Shown: positions 54,269 to 62,179 of the stretch, one piece after another
Position numbering within the stretch: position 1 is the first letter of the stretch
Layout of the letters: each line of letters begins with the position of its first letter
Source of the DNA: Mesorhizobium sp. CAU 1732
GTDB lineage: Bacteria > Pseudomonadota > Alphaproteobacteria > Rhizobiales > Rhizobiaceae
Direction: 5' to 3'
NCBI RefSeq assembly: GCF_039888675.1
Contig: NZ_JBDQQR010000004.1
Span: forward strand, 62,001-126,000
DNA: 64,000 nucleotides
Program-made: the position numbers and the translations under genes
Notes under the pieces: generated by a model
What the model was told of the DNA's origin: nothing
The model's database searches: none
What the model saw: the letters and a program-made list of their open reading frames with translations, nothing else

Positions 54269-54670
54269 TCACACCAGCCAGTTCTCCACGTCTAATGTGT
54301 CGATGCGGTTGAATTCTCCAACATTGGCGGTCACCAGAGTTGTGCTAAGCACGCACGCATGCGCGGCGATCAATAGATCGTTGTGGCCGATAGGTTTCCC
54401 CATTCTTTCGAGCTCGGCACGGATAGCACCATACTTTATGTCGGCCGCAGCTTCGAGCGGAAGCACCGGAATGACTGCAAGCACTTCTTCTACGCGCTCC
54501 TGAAGCTTGGCAGAGCCTTTCTTGGCACAACCATATCGCAGTTCGGACGCTACGATGATGCTGGTGCAGACGTTTTCATCGCCAACTATTTGCAGTCGTT
54601 GCATCGCTTGGCCTGCAGGATTGCGCACCATATCGCTGATAATGTTCGTGTCGAGCAGATAACGCTTCAA
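54269..54670 (-). CDS. vapC: VapC-type PIN-domain toxin
   Basis: A 133-aa PIN-domain ribonuclease. Acidic residues of the Mg2+ site are D7 (YLLDTNI), E43 (ASELRYG) and D98 (GHNDLLIAAHA); the fourth position reads TANVGEF. Family members cleave initiator tRNA or other RNA. It overlaps the antitoxin stop by 4 bp. Likely neutralised by the protein encoded just upstream. Confidence 0.9.
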   Translation of the reverse strand: MKRYLLDTNIISDMVRNPAGQAMQRLQIVGDENVCTSIIVASELRYGCAKKGSAKLQERVEEVLAVIPVLPLEAAADIKYGAIRAELERMGKPIGHNDLLIAAHACVLSTTLVTANVGEFNRIDTLDVENWLV

Positions 54671-54921
54671 AAGATCTCCTCCGGCTCGGCCGGCTTGTCC
54701 TCGATCTCCAGAAAGTTCTCATCGAGCGGGCTCCACTTGGCAAGCAATTCCAGCAGCCCGGTACTCTGGGGGACCGGTTCGATAATGAGCTTGTCGCCCT
54801 CTCGACTGATCAACGCTCGCTCGCCTGGAAGTTCGAACTCGACCGGGATGCGGACGGCTTGGCTTCGGTTGTTACGAAAGAGGCGAACTTCCTTGGTAGT
54901 TGGTTGCTGTGGCTGGGCCAT
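54667..54921 (-). CDS. vapB: VapB-type antitoxin (SpoVT/AbrB-like)
   Basis: An 84-aa antitoxin with the AbrB-like swapped-hairpin DNA-binding part (KEVRLFRNNRSQAVRIPVEF, LISREGDKLIIEPVP) and an acidic C-terminal tail (EIEDKPAEPEEIF) that would block the toxin. Close to the VapB of enteric and rhizobial VapBC pairs. The direct repeats 20 bp upstream are likely its own operator. Confidence 0.88.
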   Translation of the reverse strand: MAQPQQPTTKEVRLFRNNRSQAVRIPVEFELPGERALISREGDKLIIEPVPQSTGLLELLAKWSPLDENFLEIEDKPAEPEEIF

Positions 54922-54941
54922 GGTTGGTTACTCTCATCAAG

Positions 54942-54960
54942 TGTATATGCTTGTATATGC
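54942..54960. promoter_or_regulatory. Direct repeat, likely VapBC operator
   Basis: TGTATATGC occurs twice, at 54942-54950 and 54952-54960, one base apart, 20 bp upstream of vapB. The short AT-rich repeat at a promoter position suits VapBC autorepression. Confidence 0.5.
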
Positions 54961-55229
54961 CAAAATGGTCAGTGACGCAGCGTGGCAGCTGATTGACGTT
55001 TCACGGTCGGCGTCGGCGTAGAGATGGCCCGACGAGAAGTAGTTGTTTATGAGGGCGCTCTTCTGTTCCCATGCCCGAAGCTGACACGACGGACTATGGC
55101 GCCCTGGTCGCTGCCTACCGTCATGCCGGTGACAACTTCAAGCTTGGCGTCTCTCGGACGACCTGCGCGACCTGACGCTTGATGACGAGGGCGTCTTCCT
55201 GAACGTGGTCGGCAAGTTCTGATGGTCGC

Positions 55230-55260
55230 AACCCTCGGCTAGGGCGGAGGGTTTCTTCTT
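55230..55260 (+). terminator. Possible rho-independent terminator
   Basis: Stem AACCCTC/GAGGGTT with a 10-nt loop followed by TTCTTCTT, just after a decayed plus-strand frame ending DDEGVFLNVVGKF. Medium strength. Confidence 0.45.
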
Positions 55261-55265
55261 CATAA

Positions 55266-55717
55266 ATGCGCGTGTGCCCGAACATGGCCTGGCTGGTGAA
55301 AGATGGCGGCGGCGAAATCCGGCAATGGCGGGATTTCTTGGCGGCGGCGGAAGTGGCCCGGCTGACATTGGGAGTCACCCCAGCGCCTGAGAGGAAGCGC
55401 GCATCGCTCTGGGCGAAACCCGCGCCGTGATCACGATTGCCGCGATTTACCAGAGGGTCGATCAGATCAAAAGCGCCGGTGGTTATCTGCGCAATCTGAC
55501 CGACAAGGCTAAAACCGGGAAGTTCTCGGTGTGGCCGATGGTCATGGCGCTGCTGCGTGTGAAACTCGATGCCTCGAAGGCTGCCGGAGGTGGAGCAGGG
55601 GAGGGCGCTATGGATCTTGAAGCGGCTGGGAAGGTCGTGCGCACCGGGCGGCGGCTTGAGATCAGCGATACCCTGCGGCGCAGTCTCGATAAGCGCCAGA
55701 CCCGTGCTCCTGAATGA
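55266..55717 (+). pseudogene. repC: RepC plasmid replication initiator, C-terminal fragment, frameshifted
   Basis: From 55266 the frame reads RQWRDFLAAAEVARLTLGVT; a shift near 55383-55391 then gives EEARIALGETRAVITIAAIYQ, SAGGYLRNLTDKAKTGKFSVWP and MVMALLRVKLDAS. This is the conserved C-terminal domain of RepC from repABC plasmids of rhizobia and relatives. The N-terminal DNA-binding and initiator part is missing, as are repA and repB. The part from 55427 can be read as a 96-codon frame without interruption. It points to past plasmid recombination. Confidence 0.85.
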
Positions 55718-55788
55718 TCTGATCGCATCTGCTCATGACTGCATGCCCGAGCCGCTTCGTTCTACAGTCGATCGGAGCCGAATACACG

Positions 55789-55816
55789 AAGCCATCAATA
55801 GCCATCTTGATGGCTT
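55789..55816. promoter_or_regulatory. Inverted repeat upstream of the second vapB
   Basis: AAGCCATCAA and TTGATGGCTT, a perfect 10-bp inverted repeat with an 8-bp spacer, 42 bp before the vapB-like start. GCCATC occurs once more in the spacer. It may be the antitoxin's operator or a hairpin ending the repC region. Confidence 0.45.
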
Positions 55817-55857
55817 GGAACGTAAAGTCTATATTTGAAGGGAGAAGGAGATGTCCC

Positions 55858-56106
55858 ATGGCCGAACCACAACTCTCTGTCCGAAGCTCCAAGGCGCGTG
55901 ATCTCGCTCACCGGCTGGCCCGGCGCGAGAACCGTTCGATCGCCGATATTGTCGAGCGAGCGCTCGAATCCTATGAGGTTCGCGAAGCGGGTCGCGAGCC
56001 GGCATCCACGTTCTATACCCGACTGGTGGCCCACTCCGGCACAGACCTAGATCTCGACGCGGTTATTCGCGAGCATCGTCGTCCTCATGAGGGCGTCGAT
56101 CTTTGA
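55858..56106 (+). CDS. vapB: VapB-type antitoxin (Rv0623-like/PF07704 type)
   Basis: An 82-aa antitoxin. The N-terminal ribbon-helix-helix part (MAEPQLSVRSSKARDLAHRL) resembles the PSK/Rv0623-like group; the C-terminal half should wrap the toxin. ATG 55858 has GAAGGAG 7 bp before it. Its stop overlaps the toxin's TTG start. This family differs from the AbrB-type antitoxin at 54667, so the two modules are not duplicates. Confidence 0.85.
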   Translation: MAEPQLSVRSSKARDLAHRLARRENRSIADIVERALESYEVREAGREPASTFYTRLVAHSGTDLDLDAVIREHRRPHEGVDL

Positions 56107-56516
56107 TCTTTCTCGATACCAACGTGATTTCCGAGACGCTGAAAAGAGCTCCCCACGAAGCGGTGCTGGCTTGGCTGGTGCGGCATGATGCCGAGATTGC
56201 CCTGCCGACGGTGGCAATCGCTGAAATTGCCTTTGGCATCCAGAAGATACGACCCGATCAGCGTGCCGAACGCCTCGAACAGGGGCTTTCGGATTGGCGT
56301 CGCCGTTTTGCCGGCCGGATCTTTGGGTTAACCGAAGAAGCGGCGTTAGGTTATGGGGAGATCATGGGGACTGCCATTCGCCGAGGCCGCGCAATGTCTG
56401 CCCCTGACGGCATGATAGCAGCGATCGCTCGCGTCAACGGTGGGCGCCTGGCTACCCGTAACCTTTCAGACTTCACGACAGTAGGCCTTGATCTGATATC
56501 TCCGTGGGATTTCTGA
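56103..56516 (+). CDS. vapC: VapC-type PIN-domain toxin, TTG start
   Basis: A 137-aa PIN-domain ribonuclease with D5 (FLDTNV), E41 (IAEIAFG) and D102 (SAPDGMIAA) at the metal site and ATRNLSDF as the fourth-position region. It begins with TTG at 56103 that overlaps the antitoxin's TGA; no ATG or GTG near this point would keep FLDTN, so the rare start is well supported. Weak starts are common for coupled toxins. Confidence 0.88.
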   Translation: MIFLDTNVISETLKRAPHEAVLAWLVRHDAEIALPTVAIAEIAFGIQKIRPDQRAERLEQGLSDWRRRFAGRIFGLTEEAALGYGEIMGTAIRRGRAMSAPDGMIAAIARVNGGRLATRNLSDFTTVGLDLISPWDF

Positions 56517-56921
56517 CGCGCCGAGGGCGCCCAGGAGGGCAAGTGTCAGGGCAGGGGAGGGCTTTTCCTAGACCTCGATGCGACCACGATGCCGCTGATA
56601 TTTCGGGTCAGCTCGGCGGAATGCGGTTTCGAAGAGGGTTTCCAGGCGTGCTGGCGTCGGCGAGGAAGCCCACGCGAGCGATGATGTCCGTCAGATTACC
56701 GTCTTGGTTGCCATTGGCCGTGTCGCCGATTTGGACGTGGTTTCCGGAGGATTTTGCGTAGTTTGAAAGCCTGCCGAAAGCGCGCCCGATAATGCAATTA
56801 TCGGACGTTGTGGCTGCTCGACAGGCGCGGCGGTTTTTGCGCGGAACGATTGCCAAAAGCGCCGTAATGATTCATCGCCAGAAATCTTCCTCCCGCCACC
56901 AGGAGCCGCTCGGCGACGACT
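56517..56921. other. Stretch between vapC and the IS3-family element
   Basis: No supported gene. A minus-strand frame (56608-56856) is open and contains DNCIIGRAFGRLSNYAKSSG but fits no family I know. The right end abuts the insertion sequence. Confidence 0.4.
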
Positions 56922-56986
56922 GGTCTGCCCCCTGAAAAGTGGTCCTCCCTGAAGTGGGCTGTTGAGCCGTTGGAGAGGACGTTGGA

Positions 56987-57265
56987 ATGCCCCAGAAGAA
57001 GCACAGGCCCGAAGAGATCGTCGCGAAGCTGCGCCAGGTCGACGTGCTGTTGTCGCAAGGCCGATCAGTTGGCGAAGCGGTTCGCTCGATCAGCGTGACG
57101 CAGTTCACGTATTACCGGTGGCGAAAGGAATTTGGTGGCCTGAAGGGCGACCAGGTGAAGCGCCTCAAGGAGCTCGAGAAAGAGAACGACCGATTGCGCA
57201 AGGCGGTGTCGGACCTGACGCTCGAGAAGCTGATCCTGAAAGAGGCCGCCTCGGGAAACTACTAA
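56987..57265 (+). CDS. IS3-family transposase OrfA
   Basis: A 92-aa DNA-binding subunit: helix-turn-helix with VAKLRQVDVLLSQGRSVGEA and SVTQFTYYRWRKEFGGL, then a leucine-zipper segment (VKRLKELEKENDRLRKAVSD). It ends ASGNY. Normal IS407-group OrfA length. In this group OrfA and OrfB are joined by ribosomal frameshifting near the end of orfA. Confidence 0.9.
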   Translation: MPQKKHRPEEIVAKLRQVDVLLSQGRSVGEAVRSISVTQFTYYRWRKEFGGLKGDQVKRLKELEKENDRLRKAVSDLTLEKLILKEAASGNY

Positions 57266-57300
57266 GCCCCGCCCGCCGCCGCCGTTGCATCGACCATGTC

Positions 57301-58149
57301 ATGGCGAAGTTCTCCGTCTCGGAGCGCTTTGCCTGCAAGGTGCTCGGCCAGCATCGCTCGACCCAGCGCAAGAAGCGCACAGGCAGGCCGGATGAAGAAG
57401 CGTTGACCGTTGATATCATCCGTCTTGCCTCACGCTATGGCCGCTATGGCTATCGTCGGATCGCGGCGATGCTGCGGTCCGAGGGCTAGACGGTGAACGC
57501 CAAGCGCGTCGAGCGTATCTGGCGGCGGGAGGGGCTGAAGGTTCCCCAGAAGCAACCGAAGAAGGGCCGCCTCTGGCTGAATGACGGATCGTGCGTCCGG
57601 CTTCGACCTGAGCACCATGTCTGGTCCTATGACTTCGTCGAGGGCCGAACGCACAATGGCAGGAAGTTCCGCATGCTCAACATCATCGACGAGTTCACCC
57701 GGGAATGCCTGGCAATCCGCATCGATCGCAAGCTCAACTCGACCGACGTCATCGACGCCCTGTCGGACCTGTTCATCCTGCGTGGTGTGCCCGGCCATGT
57801 TCGATCGGATATTGGTCCCGAGTTCGTTGCAAAAGCAGTGCGCGAATGGATCGTAGCTGTCGGCGCAAAGACTGCGTTCATCGAACCGGGAAGCCCTTGG
57901 GAGAACGGCTACTGCGAGAGCTTTAACTCGAAGCTGCGCGACGAACTGCTCAATGGTGAGATCTTCTACAGCCTGGCCGAGGCGAAGGTCATCATCGAGG
58001 CATGGCGGCGATACTATAACACCGAGCGGCCACACTCGTCGCTCGGATACAAACCACCGGCACCGGAGGCCATTCTCTGGCCTGCACCACACGGGGGATC
58101 AACTCCATCATCGGCCGTCCAGATGGCTGTTAAACCCGTCATGCATTAA
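57301..58149 (+). pseudogene. IS3-family transposase OrfB with an internal amber codon
   Basis: The frame holds the standard OrfB: SERFACKVLGQHRSTQRKKR, RYGRYGYRRIAAMLRSEG, then TAG at 57487-57489, then NAKRVERIWRREGLKVP and the rve integrase core (HHVWSYDFVEGRTHNGRKFR, NIIDEFTRECLAI, SDIGPEFVAKAVREW, GSPWENGYCESFNSKLRDEL). The D-D-E residues are all present. In relatives the stop position is tryptophan (EGWxVNAKRV), so TGG to TAG is the likely lesion. Inactive unless suppressed. Confidence 0.9.
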
Positions 58150-58183
58150 GACTGAAACCGGACCACCTTATGGGGTCAGACCA

Positions 58184-58380
58184 AGCATCGCTATGACCTT
58201 ATGGCATTCGCTTTCGTCGAGAATTTCCGCCCGGACGAGTTCACGTGCATGGGCGCGCGAGCCGGCAACGTCGAATTTGACGAGACGAAGGTGGCTTGCA
58301 TCCGAGCGCGAATAGCGGGTGAGCGTGGGGTCGGGTGCGGATCTGAAGCGCCCTCCCCAAAGAGCTGTGGCCTGATCCAT
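58184..58380 (-). pseudogene. argH: Argininosuccinate lyase (ArgH-like) N-terminal fragment cut by the IS element
   Basis: From ATG 58380 the minus strand reads TALWGGRFRSAPDPTLTRYS then SRAHARELVRAEILDESECH, the N-terminal domain of argininosuccinate lyase-type proteins (ALWGGRF start). After about 65 codons the gene meets the right end of the insertion sequence. The other side of the element (56900-56921) does not continue the gene, so the rest has been deleted. Confidence 0.75.
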
Positions 58381-59074
58381 GACTTCACTCCCTGTTGTTC
58401 GCGTTATAGTGGCTTTTGCTGCGACAACAGGAAAATGAAAACATTTCCGAGCCATATTCGGCTTTGGAATTGGCCCGAGTGAAGCAGGGTCGCGCGCAGC
58501 ACACGCGACGCATCTGCATTATGTGCCTCTGCAAAAATCGAGTTCGAAAGCGATGCCGAATTCGACTCCGACGACTGATCTCAGGACCGGAAACACCGTC
58601 AAATAGGCTGCGCAAACCGATTCCAGACGCGCAATAGTCCCGCAGACCGTGCGGCAACTCGTCTGGTGGCGAGCGATAGGTTTGAACATGGGGAATTCCG
58701 CGCGCGACGCCATGCATGCGCATATCAAGGGATCGTACGACCGGCTGTTCGAAGGTCCGATCTAGCCTATCCCGGCCTCAGCCTCTATCTGGAGCGAATC
58801 CTTGCTATACTCGGCGTCCGCGATGCAGTTCGCATCGTCACAGAATTGTGAGCTTTAGCCGGCGTGTTGGTCGCGGCCGAACTTTGATTCGAGCAGATAG
58901 ACATATCCCACGACATGGTATGGCGCACGGGCGCCTCTAGGACGGGCCAGCACGCTGCAGCCCGCCAGCGGGCGAGTGCATCTGGCGACCGCCCACGCGC
59001 CAAAATATTTCGTCCTTTTTTATTCACCCCTCCTGAACCTCATCGATAATCGTGATGAAACGCAGGAGGTTCGA
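58381..59074. other. Non-coding stretch after the argH fragment
   Basis: No gene that I can support. Short open frames on both strands lack plausible starts and codon bias. The first 100 bp would have held the argH promoter. Confidence 0.4.
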
Positions 59075-59254
59075 ATGTCTTTGGAAGTCGCCGTCATCAT
59101 CGCCTTCGCCGTCACGGTGGGAACAGCAGCAATGGGCGCTTGGCTAGCAGCCGGTGGAAACAGCGTGTCACGTCGCGTCGCTGTCGATCGGCTCACGCAG
59201 ATCGCGTTGCTCGCTGCGACAACGCTCTTTGCCTTATTGGCAGCAACGGGTTGA
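59075..59254 (+). CDS. Small two-helix membrane protein (59 aa)
   Basis: ATG 59075 is preceded by a perfect AGGAGGT site. The product has a membrane helix at about 5-28 (VAVIIAFAVTVGTAAMGAWL), a basic loop (SRRVAVDRLTQ) and a second helix at 41-58. Unrecognised. The strong ribosome site and helix-loop-helix pattern make it a credible small gene. Confidence 0.6.
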   Translation: MSLEVAVIIAFAVTVGTAAMGAWLAAGGNSVSRRVAVDRLTQIALLAATTLFALLAATG

Positions 59255-59302
59255 GGAATGCGTTAGGCTCTCTCCCCAACCGGGGAGGTGCCGACGCCGC
59301 CC

Positions 59303-59337
59303 CATCGAGAGGCAGGATGCCATTCTGCCTCTCGATG
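59303..59337. promoter_or_regulatory. Perfect 13-bp hairpin downstream of the small membrane protein
   Basis: CATCGAGAGGCAG and CTGCCTCTCGATG form a 13-bp stem with a 9-nt loop, about 50 bp after the stop. No T-run follows, so it may be an mRNA-stabilising hairpin, a mobile-element end or part of an attachment site. Confidence 0.5.
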
Positions 59338-59432
59338 TTCCGGACACAGCAACCGCATCACGCGATTACCCTCGGTATGGTGTCCCAATTTTTTGTTGGC
59401 CGTTCGTTGGTGATCTGGGCCGGCGCGGTAGA

Positions 59433-59657
59433 TTAAAGTATGACCACTGATCGCCGTGGCCATTTTGTCAGATCGGAGTGATTAACGGCGCCAAATATCT
59501 GCGGGCCGCCGCCAACCGCACCTCCGGTGCGAGATGCCCCGTAGGTCCGGCTCACCGTGTCGCTGTTCCTGTGCCCGAGTTGCTCCGCCACCACGATCAA
59601 GCGGTCGGTCAATTGATCTTCCAAGTGGATAGCCTTTTTTTGTCTCGTCCTGATCAT
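59433..59657 (-). pseudogene. Possible tyrosine recombinase C-terminal fragment
   Basis: Minus-strand frame with VVAEQLGHRNSDTVSRTYG, which resembles the last active-site block of phage-type integrases (ExLGHxxxxxTxxxYxH), where the tyrosine is the nucleophile. The remainder is not recognisable. The ATG at 59657 overlaps the stop of the next minus-strand frame (ATGA). Confidence 0.4.
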
Positions 59658-59908
59658 GAACTGCTCGGCGAACCAGGCGACGTTCGGGGCATTCGGACGC
59701 AGTAGTAAGTGTCCGCTTCATGAACCAGCAGGAAAGATGCTGACGGTTCACTGGCTAACACGCCCTGGAAAGCTGATCTCTTCGCCTCCAAAGCTTGCTC
59801 GTCAAAAACTTGCAACGTGTTGCCGCGGCCGAAAGCCACGCTTGTCGATGTGGGCGGAGCAATACCTTGCTCGATGATTTGAAAATCCTTGGTGGCTAAC
59901 ACCGACAC
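59654..59908 (-). CDS. Hypothetical protein (84 aa)
   Basis: Open frame from GTG 59908 with GAGG upstream (VLATKDFQIIEQGIAPPTST...). No family recognised. It ends in an ATGA overlap with the next frame. No membrane segments. Could be a real small gene or remains of the integrase locus. Confidence 0.35.
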   Translation of the reverse strand: MSVLATKDFQIIEQGIAPPTSTSVAFGRGNTLQVFDEQALEAKRSAFQGVLASEPSASFLLVHEADTYYCVRMPRTSPGSPSSS

Positions 59909-59935
59909 ACCTCAACAGAACGTTATCGACGCCGG

Positions 59936-60139
59936 CTAATGAACTCGATCTTGCTCAAACGCCTTCAAGAGCCGAGCCCTTGTCGCCTCGGAGAGCAGCA
60001 CGCTCGACTTTGCCATCAAGTCGGCGATCAGCATGAGGCAGCGCTCGTAATCGTCGTCCATCAGTGCACGATTGACCTCGATGCGAAGACGCACCGCATC
60101 CTCACGGGCTCGCCGTTCCTCGACGTCGTCGTCTAACAT
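59936..60139 (-). CDS. Hypothetical helical protein (67 aa)
   Basis: From ATG 60139 the frame gives MLDDDVEERRAREDAVRLRI and continues with a helical, charged sequence (CLMLIADLMAKSSVLLSEAT). A GTG at 60166 would start a 76-aa form that overlaps the upstream gene. Unrecognised. Likely co-transcribed with the gene at 60147-60368. Confidence 0.45.
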   Translation of the reverse strand: MLDDDVEERRAREDAVRLRIEVNRALMDDDYERCLMLIADLMAKSSVLLSEATRARLLKAFEQDRVH

Positions 60140-60146
60140 TGAAGGC

Positions 60147-60368
60147 TCATGCCGCCAGATGTCCACGCCGTTTCGAACTCGCGTGCACTCTTCTCAATTG
60201 GTCGCAGGTTTCGATGTAAGCCATCTCGAGAAAGTAAGCCCTGATCGAGTCACGTCGCGCCTGAGCCATCTGAAGAAGCTCATTTAAAATTTCTGCCGAA
60301 TAGGTCAGCTCTTCCGCGGCCGTGAGAACGACCTTCTTCGGCTGTTGTTTTTGAATCTGCGTTGACAT
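60147..60368 (-). CDS. Hypothetical helical protein (73 aa)
   Basis: From ATG 60368: MSTQIQKQQPKKVVLTAAEE, then LTYSAEILNELLQMAQARRD and a basic C-terminus. Two amphipathic helices are likely; no known family. The ATG at 60380 would add four residues. Confidence 0.5.
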   Translation of the reverse strand: MSTQIQKQQPKKVVLTAAEELTYSAEILNELLQMAQARRDSIRAYFLEMAYIETCDQLRRVHASSKRRGHLAA

Positions 60369-60551
60369 TGGAAGCCCCACCCAATCTCTGTTGCCTAGTC
60401 CGATGATTGCAAAGAAGAGTTAAAAATGGTTAACGCATCGTTACATCGAATATGATGCAACGAGTTGTATTCATCGCTTCTTGTCCTTTTTCTCAATCGC
60501 TGGCACATTGCGCCCGGTGAGAATCGGCGAGATCGGTGGAGAAGCAGCAGG

Positions 60552-60806
60552 ATGGACGAGCAGACGAAGTCCATTCCTCTCAGGATCATCATGAAATCTC
60601 TCGACGATGTTTCCGACGGTCTGGATGGACGCGGACACGAGCCCGCGATGATTCGAGAAGCCGTTAAACGCGCATCTGCTACACTTGTGGAGTGCTACGG
60701 TGCGGGCGCTGTGGAGCGCGCACGGCAGCTTTTGAAGTCCGCAGAAGACCCGTTGTTTGCGAAAATGGTTTTAGCCGAACTAGAGCGCAACCAGCGAGCC
60801 ACCTAG
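60552..60806 (+). CDS. Hypothetical protein (84 aa)
   Basis: From ATG 60552 (GGAGAAGCAGCAGG upstream): MDEQTKSIPLRIIMKSLDDV followed by a helical alanine-rich part. Unrecognised. It converges with the PAS gene, overlapping it by 4 bp at the stops, typical of compact bacterial DNA. Confidence 0.5.
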   Translation: MDEQTKSIPLRIIMKSLDDVSDGLDGRGHEPAMIREAVKRASATLVECYGAGAVERARQLLKSAEDPLFAKMVLAELERNQRAT

Positions 60807-61297
60807 TTATTGCGGATGACGGTGTCCAGTTCGGCAACGACGTCGTCGAGCACATATCCTTGCGCAGGGTCAGTGGCCCAGCTTCGTGCCTTTTTCACCA
60901 GGAGGCGCATCTGATTAAGCTTTTCACTTCGGCCGTCGCTGATCTCGTTCAGATCTACAATCCAGCCAGGAAAATAGAGCGGCTTGCCACCTGGCGCTTT
61001 GAAGCAGTGGCCGGAGGCAACGATCTCGCGCCATTCATTCCCGCTGGTTCGCACCCTGTAGTGCTCATGAAACCTGCCGCCAGTTGATGCCGCCACGTTG
61101 ATCGCATCCTTGGCGCGCGCATAGTCGCCGGGATGTATCGCAGATAGGTATGCGTTGATCGATATGCCGTCCGCCACGACTTGTGGCTCAAGCCCAAAAT
61201 ACCGGGCCAATGTAGCATCGCCGTAAACGGTATCCTGCTCGACAGCCCACATCCACAGGCCAATTGGTGTTCGACCATTTCCGAGTCTGTATGCCAT
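60803..61297 (-). CDS. PAS-domain protein without an output domain
   Basis: A 164-aa protein that is essentially one PAS fold: GLWMWAVEQDTVYGDATLAR, YLSAIHPGDYARAKDAINVA, FHEHYRVRTSGNEWREIVAS and WIVDLNEISDGRSEKLNQM. This PAS-3 pattern is usual in rhizobial sensor kinases, but the chain ends in a short helical tail without kinase, GGDEF or HTH. It may bind a ligand and act on another protein. Unusual in standing alone. Confidence 0.75.
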   Translation of the reverse strand: MAYRLGNGRTPIGLWMWAVEQDTVYGDATLARYFGLEPQVVADGISINAYLSAIHPGDYARAKDAINVAASTGGRFHEHYRVRTSGNEWREIVASGHCFKAPGGKPLYFPGWIVDLNEISDGRSEKLNQMRLLVKKARSWATDPAQGYVLDDVVAELDTVIRNN

Positions 61298-61586
61298 TTC
61301 AAATTCCCCGCCACTGAGGGGAGCATAAAATCATATGAATATTAGTAAAGGCGCAATCGGCGGTTTTTTGGTAAAATCCAGAATAGAATAGTTATTTATT
61401 ATGGCGCCATATCAATTATATCTCTATATTTTTCAAAAGATAAGCGGCAGAAAATATATTATGTGAATTTATTTGGCTGAACCAGAAGTTATACTTAGGC
61501 GCAATGGTTCATCTCTTCTAGACTCGGCGAGCGTAGAATCATTGCCCGATCTAACGACGGCACCCGTGAAATCAGCGTGAAACCAC
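61298..61586. other. AT-rich intergenic stretch
   Basis: Markedly richer in A+T than the rest of the window, with runs such as TATATCTCTATATTTTTC around 61410-61430 and no gene. It probably holds the PAS gene promoter; it might also be horizontally acquired DNA or a silencer-bound region. Confidence 0.5.
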
Positions 61587-61862
61587 TTAGGATGTCGCGA
61601 GGAGCGCCGCAAGAATCGCGGCAATGGTCATCGCCGCGCCTGCAACCGCCCAAGCGGCAGCGGACTGGACGATGATCGTGGGCTCCACGGGTGCAGGGCT
61701 GTAGTCTAATTTTGCGTCATGCGGGAATGGGGCAGTGTCCGCTTCGAGCCGTGCCAAAGTGATGTGATCGACCGTGCCGCTGTTTGCATCGAACGAGGCT
61801 ATATGCGCTTGAGCAAGCCTCTCCAGGCCGAGCGCGACGTCTTCAGTCTTCCATCCATTCAT
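61587..61862 (-). CDS. Hypothetical tail-anchored protein (91 aa)
   Basis: From ATG 61862 (MNGWKTEDVALGLERLAQAH): a soluble N-terminal part of about 60 residues, a proline-rich linker and a C-terminal hydrophobic helix (AAAWAVAGAAMTIAAILAAL). Unrecognised. The layout suggests a protein tethered to the inner membrane by its tail. Confidence 0.5.
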   Translation of the reverse strand: MNGWKTEDVALGLERLAQAHIASFDANSGTVDHITLARLEADTAPFPHDAKLDYSPAPVEPTIIVQSAAAWAVAGAAMTIAAILAALLATS

Positions 61863-62179
61863 TCTCAGCTGCAACACGAGCGCGTCATAGGTCGGCGTCA
61901 GCGCCTCATCGATCGCAGCGTCTCTGTCCGGATGATCCAGCGTCGTCGTCGTCGTCCTTATGCTCGCCTCAGAACCAAGCAGTTGGCCAACCGCGAAAAG
62001 GCACGAAGCGTCCCTTCGTCATATCGCGGAGCAAATCCAACATCGTCCCTTTACTCTGACCTACCACTAGCGAACAAAAACGCAACTTATAAGGTCGTCT
62101 TCATCAAGCACCTGTTCTGCGACGATGTATGGCGGCCATCATACCAGCACTTCGCGGCAGCATCCTCTTGCGAACGATT

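Larger units (their letters stand above)
56922..58183 (+). mobile_element. IS3-family (IS407-like) insertion sequence, complete ends
   Basis: 1262 bp between imperfect terminal inverted repeats. The left end is TGGTCTGCCCCCTGAAAAGT; the right end, read on the minus strand, begins TGGTCTGACCCCATAAG. It holds orfA and an orfB broken by a stop codon. I see no matching target-site duplication (left flank ends CGAC, right flank starts AGC), which suggests a rearrangement at one end. Truncated relative at 43012. Confidence 0.9.
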
